Assembly (NCBI GenBank): GCA_045639185.1
Contig: JAZUCO010000040.1
Coordinates: 1 to 39,436, forward strand
Length of the DNA stretch: 39,436 bases
Source of the DNA: UBA1081 sp045639185
GTDB lineage: Bacteria > Bacillota > Clostridia > Oscillospirales > Acutalibacteraceae
Direction of reading: 5' to 3'
Position numbers and translations under genes: made by a program. Below, one piece after another: positions 32,108 through 39,436 of this stretch. How positions within the stretch are numbered: position 1 is the first letter of the stretch; each line of letters begins with the position of its first letter. The notes below the pieces were generated by a model. It saw only the letters and a list, made by a program, of their open reading frames with translations. It ran no database searches and was not told the origin of the DNA.

Positions 32108-32356
32108 TTACTTTTCAATAATTCCCTGGTTCTTAAGAATTGATCTTACAGTATCTGTGGGCTGAGCGCCGTTTCCAATCCACTTCTTAGCTGCTTCAGC
32201 ATCAATTTTAACTGTTGCAGGTTCAGTTGTGGGGTTGTAATAACCAATTTCTTCAATGAATCTGCCGTCACGGGGATATCTTGAGTCTGCAACAACTACA
32301 CGATAGAAGGGAGCCTTCTTTGCACCCATACGACGAAGACGAATTTTAACTGCCAT
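32108..32356 (-). CDS. rpsP: 30S ribosomal protein S16
   Basis: 82 residues from ATG 32356, after GGAGGTAAATAAA; the TTG at 32371 is in the ribosome site. The family opening MAVKIRLRRMGAKKAPFYRVVVADSRYPRDGRFIEEIGYYNP is unmistakable. It lies between ffh and khpA. Confidence 0.97.
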   Translation of the reverse strand: MAVKIRLRRMGAKKAPFYRVVVADSRYPRDGRFIEEIGYYNPTTEPATVKIDAEAAKKWIGNGAQPTDTVRSILKNQGIIEK

Positions 32357-32421
32357 TTTATTTACCTCCAAATAAATTATACAAAAATTATATATTCAAA
32401 CACTTTGTGTTATGAATCGGA

Positions 32422-33780
32422 TTACATCGGGAAGCCGGGGAAACCGCCGCCACCCATCATATTCTGCATACGCTTCATTTTTTTCTTACTACCCTTGCCT
32501 GTCATCTGCTTGAACATTTTCTGCATCTGACGATACTGAGCAAGGAGTCTGTTAACATCTTCAACCTGCATACCGCAACCTGCTGCGATTCTGCGTTTTC
32601 TTGAAGGATTGATGATATCAGGATTTGCTCTCTCTTTGGGAGTCATTGAATAAATGATTGATGCTGTTTTATCAAGCTGACGGTCATCAATATCCGCATC
32701 CTTGATTTTTTTGCCGACACCGGGAATCATTGAAAGAATATCTTTCATTGAACCCATTTTCTTGACTTCCTGAAGCTGGGAAAGAAGATCGTTAAGATCA
32801 AATTTATTCTGTCTGAGTTTTTCTTCAAGCTCAAGAGCTTTTTTTTCATCAAGTGTCTGCTCAGCTTTTTCGATAAGTGAGAGCACATCACCCATACCGA
32901 GAATTCTTGAAGCCATTCTCTCAGGATGGAATACATCAAGGTCATCAAGCTTTTCACCGACACCGACAAATTTAATTGGTTTACCTGTGATTGCTCTTGC
33001 TGAAAGAGCCGCACCGCCTCGTGTGTCACCGTCAAGCTTGGTAAGGACAAGACCGTCTATACCGAGTGCATCATTGAATGTAGATGCTACGTTTACGGCA
33101 TCCTGACCTGTCATTGAGTCAACAACAAGAAGAATTTCGTGAGGCTTAACCTCTGCCTTGATATTCTTAAGTTCCTGCATAAGTTGTTCATCAATATGAA
33201 GACGACCTGCAGTATCAAGAAAAACATAGTCATAGCCTTTATCTTCTGCAAGTTTCAAGGCTTCTTTAGCTATAAGTACGGGATCTGAATTACCCATTTC
33301 AAAAACAGGAACATCTGCCTGTTCACCGACAATCTGCAACTGTTTTATAGCAGCAGGTCTGTAAACGTCACAAGCTACAAGCAGAGGTCTGTGACCCTGT
33401 TTTTTAAGCATCTTTGTAATTTTTGCACTGTGTGTAGTTTTACCTGAACCCTGAAGACCACACATCATAACTACTGTTGGCGGATGTGCCGCATTAGCCA
33501 ATCTTGCCTGTGTACCACCCATAAGAGCAGTAAGTTCTTCATTAACAATTTTTATAACCATCTGGGCAGGAGTGAGACTTTCCATTACCTTTGCACCGAT
33601 AGCTTTTGTTGTAACAGATGTTGTGAAATCCTTTGCAACTTTATAGCTTACGTCGGCTTCAAGCAATGCAAGGCGTACTTCACGCATCGCCTCTTTAACA
33701 TCACTCTCTGTAAGACTACCTTTACTTCTAAGCTTCTTAAAAGCTGATTCAAGTCTGTCTGAAAGACCTTCAAATGCCAT
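32422..33780 (-). CDS. ffh: Signal recognition particle protein Ffh
   Basis: 452 residues: N domain (1-~95), G domain with CGLQGSGKTTHSAK, DTAGRLHID, TKLDGDTRGG and KFVGVGEK, and a Met-rich M domain ending GGGGFPGFPM that binds SRP RNA and signal sequences. It targets membrane proteins cotranslationally. AGGGG precedes ATG. It starts 14 bases after ylxM. No SRP RNA gene was recognised in the window. Confidence 0.97.
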   Translation of the reverse strand: MAFEGLSDRLESAFKKLRSKGSLTESDVKEAMREVRLALLEADVSYKVAKDFTTSVTTKAIGAKVMESLTPAQMVIKIVNEELTALMGGTQARLANAAHPPTVVMMCGLQGSGKTTHSAKITKMLKKQGHRPLLVACDVYRPAAIKQLQIVGEQADVPVFEMGNSDPVLIAKEALKLAEDKGYDYVFLDTAGRLHIDEQLMQELKNIKAEVKPHEILLVVDSMTGQDAVNVASTFNDALGIDGLVLTKLDGDTRGGAALSARAITGKPIKFVGVGEKLDDLDVFHPERMASRILGMGDVLSLIEKAEQTLDEKKALELEEKLRQNKFDLNDLLSQLQEVKKMGSMKDILSMIPGVGKKIKDADIDDRQLDKTASIIYSMTPKERANPDIINPSRKRRIAAGCGMQVEDVNRLLAQYRQMQKMFKQMTGKGSKKKMKRMQNMMGGGGFPGFPM

Positions 33781-33794
33781 TTTAATACCCCTTA

Positions 33795-34166
33795 TTAGAT
33801 TTCGGGGTCTGCGAGGTCAGCACAAAGTGACTGAATTTCAACCGTAAGGTTGTTAATTTCCCTCGAAAGACCGCATTTAAGATTTTCTTCGTTGATTTTT
33901 CCTGCTTTTTTACTGATTTTATCAAGACCGTTTTTGATTTGCTCAAATCTTGCAACAAAACCGACTCTTTCTTCCATTTCAATAAGCAGACTTTCAGCTC
34001 TTTTGATGGCATCTCTGACACCTTGTCTTGTGATACCGACATTCTCTGCAATCTCTGCAAGAGAAAGGTCATCATTATAATAATAGCTGATAAAATCACG
34101 CTGCTTTTCTGTAAGCATATCACCGTAAAAATCAAGAAGCATTATCATATCAAGATTTTTTGCCAT
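33795..34166 (-). CDS. ylxM: YlxM-family helix-turn-helix protein
   Basis: 123 residues from ATG 34166, after AAGAGGTGAATTTG; the 25-residue upstream extension covers the promoter and leader and is rejected. The sigma-like HTH reads LTEKQRDFISYYYNDDLSLAEIAENVGITRQGVRDAIKRAESLL, followed by a helical C-terminus. YlxM is encoded next to ffh in most Bacillota and modulates SRP in streptococci. First gene of the ylxM-ffh-rpsP-khpA operon. Confidence 0.93.
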   Translation of the reverse strand: MAKNLDMIMLLDFYGDMLTEKQRDFISYYYNDDLSLAEIAENVGITRQGVRDAIKRAESLLIEMEERVGFVARFEQIKNGLDKISKKAGKINEENLKCGLSREINNLTVEIQSLCADLADPEI

Positions 34167-34182
34167 CAAATTCACCTCTTTA

Positions 34183-34206
34183 CTGTAAAGATTTTTCGCT
34201 TTACAG
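34183..34206 (-). promoter_or_regulatory. Hairpin in the ylxM leader
   Basis: CTGTAAAG (34183-34190) and CTTTACAG (34199-34206) form a perfect 8-bp stem in the short 5' leader, ending a few bases before the ribosome site. No T tract follows, so it may protect the 5' end or affect translation. Confidence 0.5.
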
Positions 34207-34212
34207 TCGAGT

Positions 34213-34241
34213 ATTATACAAGAATACACCGTGAATGTCAA
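34213..34241 (-). promoter_or_regulatory. ylxM operon promoter
   Basis: On the minus strand, TTGACA (34236-34241), a 17-bp spacer and TATAAT (34213-34218): a perfect sigma-A consensus, suitable for an SRP and ribosomal protein operon. Confidence 0.92.
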
Positions 34242-34264
34242 TAGCTAAATTGAAAAAATTTCAA

Positions 34265-36643
34265 TTATTTTATTGTGGCAATGGTTACACCGTTTTCACC
34301 CTCACCAAAAGTTCCGAGACGGTAGTTTTTTATCTGAGGATGTTTTTTGAGATGTTGTTGCACTGCAGCTCTAAGCACGCCTGTACCCTTGCCGTGAATG
34401 ATTGTAAATTCAGAAAGTCCCGCCATAACCATACTGTCTATAAACAGATCAAGAGTCATTATACCTTCTTCTACAGTCATCCCTCTCAGGTCACATCTTG
34501 TATCTGCTGATGCGTTAAGACGACTTTCCGTATTGTTTTTGACAAAAGAAGTTTTCTTTTGTTCTTTCTTCTTTTCAATAAGACGCAAGTCTGAAACCTT
34601 TACACGAAATTTCATACTGCCTGTCTGGATTTCAACATAATTTTTATTATCAGGAAGAGAAAGGACTTTACCTTCACTGCCCATACCTGCAATTCTGACG
34701 TTATCACCGACCTGCAAAGGTCTTGATAATTCATATCCGTCATCAGTTCCGTCAATAACAGGGTCTGCTGCTGCGTCAACTCCTGAAAGACCTTTTCTTA
34801 CCTTGGAACGCATCTCATTGAGTTTGTCAGCATTGTTCTGATTTTTCAGAGCCTTTTTCATCTGCTCAATTTCCATCATAAGAGCATTTGCTTCACGTCT
34901 TGAATTTTCAACAAGACGCATAGCTTCACTACGTGCTCTCTGAATCTCTTTTTCACGAAGTTTTTCTATTTCATCAAGACGCTCTTGAGTCTTCATTTTG
35001 ATGAGTTCGTTATCAAGTCTTAGTTTTTCTGCAAGCTGTCTTTCCTTTTCCATTTCAAGACGACGTTCTTCAAGAGTGTCTACAACATCTTCAAAACGGA
35101 TATTTTCTGCAGAAACAAGTTCTTTTGCTCTGTCTATAACATTTTTTTCAATACCAAGTTTTTCTGAAATAGCAAACGCATTTGATCTGCCGGGAACACC
35201 GATAAGAAGTCTGTAGGTAGGTTTGAGTGTAGCAACATCAAATTCACAACTGCCGTTTTCTACTCCCGGTGTATCAAGTGCGTATGCCTTAAGCTCTGCA
35301 TAGTGTGTTGTGGCAGCTATCTTTGCCCCTTGAAATTTAAGACGCTCAAGTATTGCCATTGCAAGTGCTGCACCTTCAACAGGATCTGTTCCTGCACCGA
35401 GTTCGTCTATAAGCACAAGACTGTTTTCATCAGCATCACGCATAATATTGACAATATTGACCATATGTGATGAGAACGTTGAAAGAGACTGTTCTATACT
35501 CTGCTCATCACCAATATCAGCAAAGACTTTTTCATATACACAGACTTTACTACCGTCAGCAACAGGAATCATAAGACCGCACATTGCCATAAGAGTAAGA
35601 AGACCAAGTGTTTTTATAGAAACCGTTTTACCGCCGGTATTAGGACCCGTTATGACAAGTGTGTCAAAAGTTTCACCGAGCATTATATCTACCGGTACAA
35701 CCTTTTTGCTGTCAAGCAGAGGATGTCTAGCCTTTTTAAGAACTGTAACACCATTATCATTGAGTTCAGGCATTGAGGCTTTCATCTTATATGCAAGCTG
35801 AGCTTTTGCAAAAATAAGATTGATTTCAAGGGCTGCTTCATAACTGTATTTGATTGCTTCAGCATAATTGCCAGTTTCAGCAGAAAGCTCAGTAAGAATT
35901 CTTTCAATTTCATCCTGCTCTTTACCCTGAAGAACTCTGATTTCATTATTTGCTTCAACAACAGACATAGGTTCAACAAATATTGTTGCACCACTCGAAG
36001 ATGTGTCGTGAACAAGACCTGCAAGCTGACCTCTGAATTCAGCTTTTACGGGCACAACAAATCTTCCGTTTCGCTGAGTTACAATGGCATCCTGAAGACA
36101 TTTCTGATATGTCTGAGAATGAATGATACCGTCAAGCTTCTCTCTGATACGAGAAGCCTGCTGTTTCATTTTGCGTCTGATATCAGCAAGTGTTGGTGAT
36201 GCATTATCTGACATCTCTTCCTCTGAAGTAATTGAAGAAGAAATTTTAGATTCAAGATACTGATTAGGTCTGAGAGAGCCGAAATAAACATCTATAGAAT
36301 AAGATGTTTCATCAGACTGTCTGCTTCTCCATTCGTGAAGAGAGCGGATAACACGAAGATTCTCACCTATATCAAGAAGTTCTCGCATTGTGAGTACACC
36401 ACCCGCATTTGCTCTTGCAAGTGAATTGTTCACATTTTTTATTGAGCCGAAAGATGGACCGCCGAATTTTGCAAGAAGAATATATGCATCTTCGGTCTTT
36501 TTTAGTTCACCTTTTGCAATTGTGATGTTTGTTTCAGGTTCTAGATTCAGAGCCATTTCCTTACTGTCTGCCGCTGAAGCGTAATGAGACAACATTGAAA
36601 GAACTTTATCAAGCTCAAGTGCTCTGTAATGTCTGTTTTTCAT
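34265..36643 (-). CDS. mutS2: MutS2 endonuclease
   Basis: 792 residues. Helical lever region (1-~320), MutS-type ATPase with Walker A GPNTGGKT (333-340) and DELGAGTDPVEGAALA, a long charged coiled coil (~510-615), a KOW/SH3-like piece (PLQVGDNVRIAGMGSEGKVLSL) and a C-terminal Smr nuclease domain with LDLRGMTVEEG and HGKGTGVLR. Unlike MutS it lacks the mismatch-recognition domain; MutS2 limits recombination and, in Bacillus, acts on collided ribosomes. GGTGAT precedes ATG. No clear hairpin terminator was seen before the ylxM promoter. Confidence 0.96.
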   Translation of the reverse strand: MKNRHYRALELDKVLSMLSHYASAADSKEMALNLEPETNITIAKGELKKTEDAYILLAKFGGPSFGSIKNVNNSLARANAGGVLTMRELLDIGENLRVIRSLHEWRSRQSDETSYSIDVYFGSLRPNQYLESKISSSITSEEEMSDNASPTLADIRRKMKQQASRIREKLDGIIHSQTYQKCLQDAIVTQRNGRFVVPVKAEFRGQLAGLVHDTSSSGATIFVEPMSVVEANNEIRVLQGKEQDEIERILTELSAETGNYAEAIKYSYEAALEINLIFAKAQLAYKMKASMPELNDNGVTVLKKARHPLLDSKKVVPVDIMLGETFDTLVITGPNTGGKTVSIKTLGLLTLMAMCGLMIPVADGSKVCVYEKVFADIGDEQSIEQSLSTFSSHMVNIVNIMRDADENSLVLIDELGAGTDPVEGAALAMAILERLKFQGAKIAATTHYAELKAYALDTPGVENGSCEFDVATLKPTYRLLIGVPGRSNAFAISEKLGIEKNVIDRAKELVSAENIRFEDVVDTLEERRLEMEKERQLAEKLRLDNELIKMKTQERLDEIEKLREKEIQRARSEAMRLVENSRREANALMMEIEQMKKALKNQNNADKLNEMRSKVRKGLSGVDAAADPVIDGTDDGYELSRPLQVGDNVRIAGMGSEGKVLSLPDNKNYVEIQTGSMKFRVKVSDLRLIEKKKEQKKTSFVKNNTESRLNASADTRCDLRGMTVEEGIMTLDLFIDSMVMAGLSEFTIIHGKGTGVLRAAVQQHLKKHPQIKNYRLGTFGEGENGVTIATIK

Positions 36644-36663
36644 AATAATATCACCAAAGATTC

Positions 36664-36691
36664 AAAAAGGTGTATCGTATGCGGATACACC
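36664..36691 (-). terminator. galK terminator
   Basis: GGTGTATC (36669-36676), a 7-base loop, GATACACC (36684-36691); on the minus strand the stem runs into TTTTTG. It separates galK from mutS2. Confidence 0.82.
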
Positions 36692-36700
36692 CCTTAAAAA

Positions 36701-37984
36701 TTATTTAATTTCTGTACCACCGATGGGTCTGATGTTAAGAACATAGCAAGCGCCTTCACCGAAAATGCTTTCAAGAGTGCTCTTGTATGTATCAAGAAGC
36801 TCATTGGGAACAAAAGCCTGAATTGTACCTGCAAAGCCGCCACCGTGCACACGCCATGCGCCTTTGCCTCTGAGAATATAGTCACTCGCTGCAAGTGCAA
36901 CAGAAACAGGCTGTGAAAGAGGCTGTTTTGCTGAGAATACATTCTGGTTATACATATAAGAAGAGAAACCACTCTCTGTAATAATAGCTTTGAATTCTTC
37001 AAAGTTGCCGCTTTCAAGAGCTTTAACAGCTTTTTCTACTCTGTTATTTTCCCCATAGAAATGAAGACCTCTGAGAATACTTCTGTCTCCTGCCTTTTCT
37101 CTTACAAGAGCAAGGTTGTTGCAGAATTCATCTTCCTCAACATCTCTGAGAGCTTTACCGCCAAAAACTTCTGCACCTTTTTCCATTTCTGTTCTGATAA
37201 AACCGTATTCATCAGTAAGATCTGCGTGATTAGCTCGTGTATCTGTGATAACAAGTGAATGACCGCAGGAAGCAAAATCAAAAGCAACGGGTTCGATAAC
37301 GGGATTTTCATTATCCTTGAAGTCAATTTTAACGAATGAACCTACTGAACAAGCCATCTGATCCATAAGTCCGCAAGGCTTATCAAAGAATACGTTTTCA
37401 GCATACTGAGCTATCTGAGCAACTTCTACGGGAGAAACCTTACCGTCATTATACATATAGTTAATAATAGTACCAACAAGAACTTCAAAAGCTGCAGAAG
37501 ATGAAAGACCTGAGCCTGAAAGAACCTGAGTCATTGTTGCAGCATCAAAACCACCAACATTATAACCTCTGTTTTTGAAACCTGCACATACACCACGGAT
37601 AAGACCTGCTGAATGGCTGTATTCTTCAGGATTGGGATTAAGATCAGTAATATCTATAACGTCAATTTTATCGTATTCTGCAGATTTGATTCTGACAATC
37701 ATTTCGTCATTCTTTGCAGCAGCAGCAACTGCATCAAGATTGATTGCAGCAGCCATAACCTTACCTCTGTTATGGTCTGTGTGGTTACCGCATACTTCTG
37801 TTCTGCCGGGAGCAGAGAAAAATCTGATCTCTCTGTCTTCATTATAATATTCGCAGAAAAGGTCAACAATTTTCTTATATCTTTCTTTCTGAGAAGCAAC
37901 AGCTTCATCAGTAAAGTAAATTTTCTTCATTAATTCGTCATACTGATTTGATTCAATTTTTCTGATTGCATTTTCTTTTGACAT
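36701..37984 (-). CDS. galK: Galactokinase
   Basis: 427 residues from ATG 37984, eight bases after GGAG; the GTG at 37993 is in that site. A GHMP kinase with the galactokinase signature in the variant form GRTEVCGNHTDHNRG (60-74), the ATP loop LSGSGLSSSAAFE (155-167) and catalytic D208 in GLMDQM. The usual signature has GRxNLIGEHxDY, so this belongs to the divergent clostridial branch; a related sugar (for example GalNAc) is possible. It makes galactose 1-phosphate for the Leloir pathway. No galT or galE is adjacent. Confidence 0.92.
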   Translation of the reverse strand: MSKENAIRKIESNQYDELMKKIYFTDEAVASQKERYKKIVDLFCEYYNEDREIRFFSAPGRTEVCGNHTDHNRGKVMAAAINLDAVAAAAKNDEMIVRIKSAEYDKIDVIDITDLNPNPEEYSHSAGLIRGVCAGFKNRGYNVGGFDAATMTQVLSGSGLSSSAAFEVLVGTIINYMYNDGKVSPVEVAQIAQYAENVFFDKPCGLMDQMACSVGSFVKIDFKDNENPVIEPVAFDFASCGHSLVITDTRANHADLTDEYGFIRTEMEKGAEVFGGKALRDVEEDEFCNNLALVREKAGDRSILRGLHFYGENNRVEKAVKALESGNFEEFKAIITESGFSSYMYNQNVFSAKQPLSQPVSVALAASDYILRGKGAWRVHGGGFAGTIQAFVPNELLDTYKSTLESIFGEGACYVLNIRPIGGTEIK

Positions 37985-38121
37985 ATTAATCACTCCAGAA
38001 TCTTACATTTTCATAAATCATCACTCATTAGCTGCAAAGAAGCAAACAATAGAATGATTATCAAATTTATCATAACGAAAATATTTTATCAAAAAAAATG
38101 GAAAACTTCAAGAGTTTGTGA

Positions 38122-38127
38122 TATAAT
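38122..38127 (+). promoter_or_regulatory. Extended -10 of the hydroxyacid dehydrogenase gene
   Basis: TGATATAAT, an extended -10 with TATAAT at 38122-38127, about 45 bp before the ATG; no good -35 is seen. Confidence 0.5.
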
Positions 38128-38172
38128 ATTTCAAATTAGTTTATTCAATAAATGATAAAGGCGGTTTTTTGT

Positions 38173-39129
38173 ATGAAAATTGTTATGCTCGACGCTTATA
38201 CAACTAATCCAGGAGATCTTTCATGGGACAGTTTCAATAAATTCGGTGAGGTCATAATTTATGACAGAACACCTGCAGACAAAGTGATTGATAGATGCAT
38301 AGATGCTGATATCATCATTACGAACAAGACACCTATCACTAAGGAAATTATTGATAATCTGCCTAAACTTAAATTCATTGCACTTATGTCAACAGGTTAT
38401 AACATTGTGGATTATGTTTATCTCAAAGAAAAAGGAATTCCTGTTTCCAATATTCCTTCCTATTCAACTGATGCTGTTTCACAGCTTGTACTTTCATTTA
38501 TACTTGAGCTTGCAATGAATGTAGGGCTTCATTCTGCCTCGGTTAAAGCAGGAGAATGGTGCAGCTGTAAAGACTTCTGTTACTGGAAATCTCCTCTTAC
38601 TGAACTTAGCGGCAAAACTCTTGGTATTTTCGGTCTCGGAAAAATAGGCAGAGCTGTTGCGGAGAGAGCAAAGGTATTCGGAATGAATATAGTAGCCTAT
38701 ACTCACAGAATTCATGGCGATGAACCAGAATATATAAAACTTGTTTCACTCAACGAAATGCTTGCTGTATCAGATGTGGTTTCAATGCATTGCCCCCTTA
38801 CTCCCGAAACAGAAGGAGTTGTAAATGAAGATTTTATTGCAAGGATGAAAGACGGTGCATACTTCATCAATACTTCAAGAGGTACGGTTGTCGACGAAAA
38901 AGCACTTGCAGAGGCTCTTAATTCGGGAAAACTCGGAGGAGCCGGACTTGATGTTCTTTCAACAGAGCCTCCATCAAAAGAGAATCCGCTACTTTCTGCA
39001 AAAAATTGCTTTATAACCCCACACATTGCATGGGCGGCTTTTGAAACAAGAAAAAGACTTGCAACAATTCTTGAAAGTAATATAAAGGCATTTATAGACG
39101 GAAATGCACAAAACGTCGTTAATAAGTAA
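38173..39129 (+). CDS. D-2-hydroxyacid dehydrogenase
   Basis: 318 residues from ATG 38173, eight bases after AAAGGCGG; the ATG at 38152 lies before that site. NAD(P)-binding GLGKIG (154-159) sits in a Rossmann domain, and the catalytic triad is R236 (NTSRGTVVDE), E265 (DVLSTEPP) and H284 (TPHIAW). The closest groups by feel are glycerate dehydrogenase/hydroxypyruvate reductase enzymes (MSTGYNIVD, NIPSYSTDAVSQ). The exact 2-keto acid cannot be told. The next gene is gap, but with its own promoter. Confidence 0.9.
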   Translation: MKIVMLDAYTTNPGDLSWDSFNKFGEVIIYDRTPADKVIDRCIDADIIITNKTPITKEIIDNLPKLKFIALMSTGYNIVDYVYLKEKGIPVSNIPSYSTDAVSQLVLSFILELAMNVGLHSASVKAGEWCSCKDFCYWKSPLTELSGKTLGIFGLGKIGRAVAERAKVFGMNIVAYTHRIHGDEPEYIKLVSLNEMLAVSDVVSMHCPLTPETEGVVNEDFIARMKDGAYFINTSRGTVVDEKALAEALNSGKLGGAGLDVLSTEPPSKENPLLSAKNCFITPHIAWAAFETRKRLATILESNIKAFIDGNAQNVVNK

Positions 39130-39230
39130 TAATATTATTGATAATTGCAATTATATGACTCAAGAATGTATATGTTTTTGTGTGAGTTAAACAAATATAA
39201 CATTTTCTGGTTAATTTTTTAACAAAAGAC

Positions 39231-39259
39231 TTGAATATTTATCCATTTTGAGTTAAAAT
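39231..39259 (+). promoter_or_regulatory. gap promoter
   Basis: TTGAAT (39231-39236), a 17-bp spacer and TAAAAT (39254-39259), about 55 bp before the ATG. Confidence 0.65.
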
Positions 39260-39277
39260 AATAAAGCAAAAAATAAC

Positions 39278-39293
39278 AATGGCATATGCCATT
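39278..39293. promoter_or_regulatory. Perfect 16-bp palindrome in the gap leader
   Basis: AATGGCATATGCCATT lies between the -10 and the GGAGGAAAA ribosome site, roughly +12 to +27 of the predicted transcript. The position and two-fold symmetry fit a repressor operator. A hairpin is less likely because the centre has no loop. Confidence 0.55.
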
Positions 39294-39313
39294 ATAAATT
39301 GGAGGAAAATTAA

Positions 39314-39436
39314 ATGTCAGTTAAAGTTGCTATTAACGGTTTCGGCAGAATCGGCCGTCTTGCATTCCGTCAGATGTTCGGTGCAGAAGGTTACGATGTT
39401 GTTGCTATCAACGATCTTACAAAGCCCTCAATGCTT
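39314..39436 (+). CDS. gap: Glyceraldehyde-3-phosphate dehydrogenase, N-terminal fragment
   Basis: 41 codons run off the window edge. MSVKVAINGFGRIGRLAFRQ, then EGYDVVAINDLT, is the NAD-binding start of GAPDH, the glycolytic enzyme. GGAGGAAAATTAA precedes ATG. C-rich codons in INDLT and GFGRIGR fit a highly expressed gene. The catalytic Cys lies outside. Confidence 0.96.
   Translation, partial: MSVKVAINGFGRIGRLAFRQMFGAEGYDVVAINDLTKPSML

Noticed and set aside
1..39436. Mobile elements, tRNA, rRNA or SRP RNA genes
   Set aside because: No transposase, integrase, terminal repeats, cloverleaf or known structural RNA was recognised by eye; tRNAscan-SE and Infernal would settle this.

Overview
The window reads as a stretch of chromosome from a low-GC Gram-positive anaerobe, most likely class Clostridia and probably an Oscillospiraceae/Ruminococcaceae-type gut commensal. 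That placement is inference from several signs: AT-rich spacers, near-consensus TTGACA-17-TATAAT promoters, strong GGAGG ribosome sites, a TTG-started ftsH, a zinc-type S18, clostridial gene orders (rpsF-ssb-rpsR, ylxM-ffh-rpsP-khpA, rplI-dnaB-tilS-ftsH), and host- or plant-glycan enzymes. I saw no rRNA, tRNA, CRISPR array, prophage or insertion sequence.

Layout. 1-2.6 kb: the 3' end of a sulfatase and a GH129-like alpha-N-acetylgalactosaminidase candidate, suggesting mucin-type glycan use. 2.8-5.6 kb: a ferrous-iron uptake operon (feoA, feoB, a Cys-rich FeoB-associated membrane protein) controlled by three copies of a GTTAG-N6-CTAAC box, followed by an independent 38-codon micro-gene. 5.6-7.0 kb: a GH28 pectinase-type enzyme. 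7.1-8.3 kb: rpsF-ssb-rpsR with a consensus promoter and a structured leader. 8.3-13.2 kb: a D,D-carboxypeptidase, a membrane-embedded M28 peptidase, a lipoprotein, an XRE regulator and a divergent histidine-phosphatase-like protein whose catalytic His is Asn. 13.1-16.1 kb: cwlD, radA, a DUF6873-like gene and a 39-codon ORF in one leftward unit. 16.1-16.4 kb: a free-standing 39-codon gene with its own promoter, ribosome site and terminator. 16.4-30.7 kb: a long leftward housekeeping run comprising a degenerate nucleotidyltransferase/phosphomannomutase fusion, RNase J, GdpP, L9, DnaB, TilS, FtsH, a polyprenyl-phosphate sugar transferase and two cyclophilin lipoproteins. 30.8-31.8 kb: rnhA and a YcxB-like gene, rightward. 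31.8-34.2 kb: ylxM-ffh-rpsP-khpA, leftward. 34.3-38.0 kb: mutS2 and galK, leftward. 38.1 kb to the end: a D-2-hydroxyacid dehydrogenase and the start of gap (GAPDH), rightward.

Most of the window is conserved housekeeping. The less ordinary material is the set of 38-39-codon micro-genes, the three-box iron regulon with an intercistronic terminator between feoA and feoB, 21-bp-phased repeats around the glycan genes, and several proteins that keep a fold but have lost catalytic motifs (the NTP-transferase/PMM fusion, the RNG phosphatase, one cyclophilin). I found no clearly new multi-gene system. Start sites were often moved inward from the longest reading frame where a Shine-Dalgarno sequence decided the matter. 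All family calls are from reading the sequence and memory; no database search was run.
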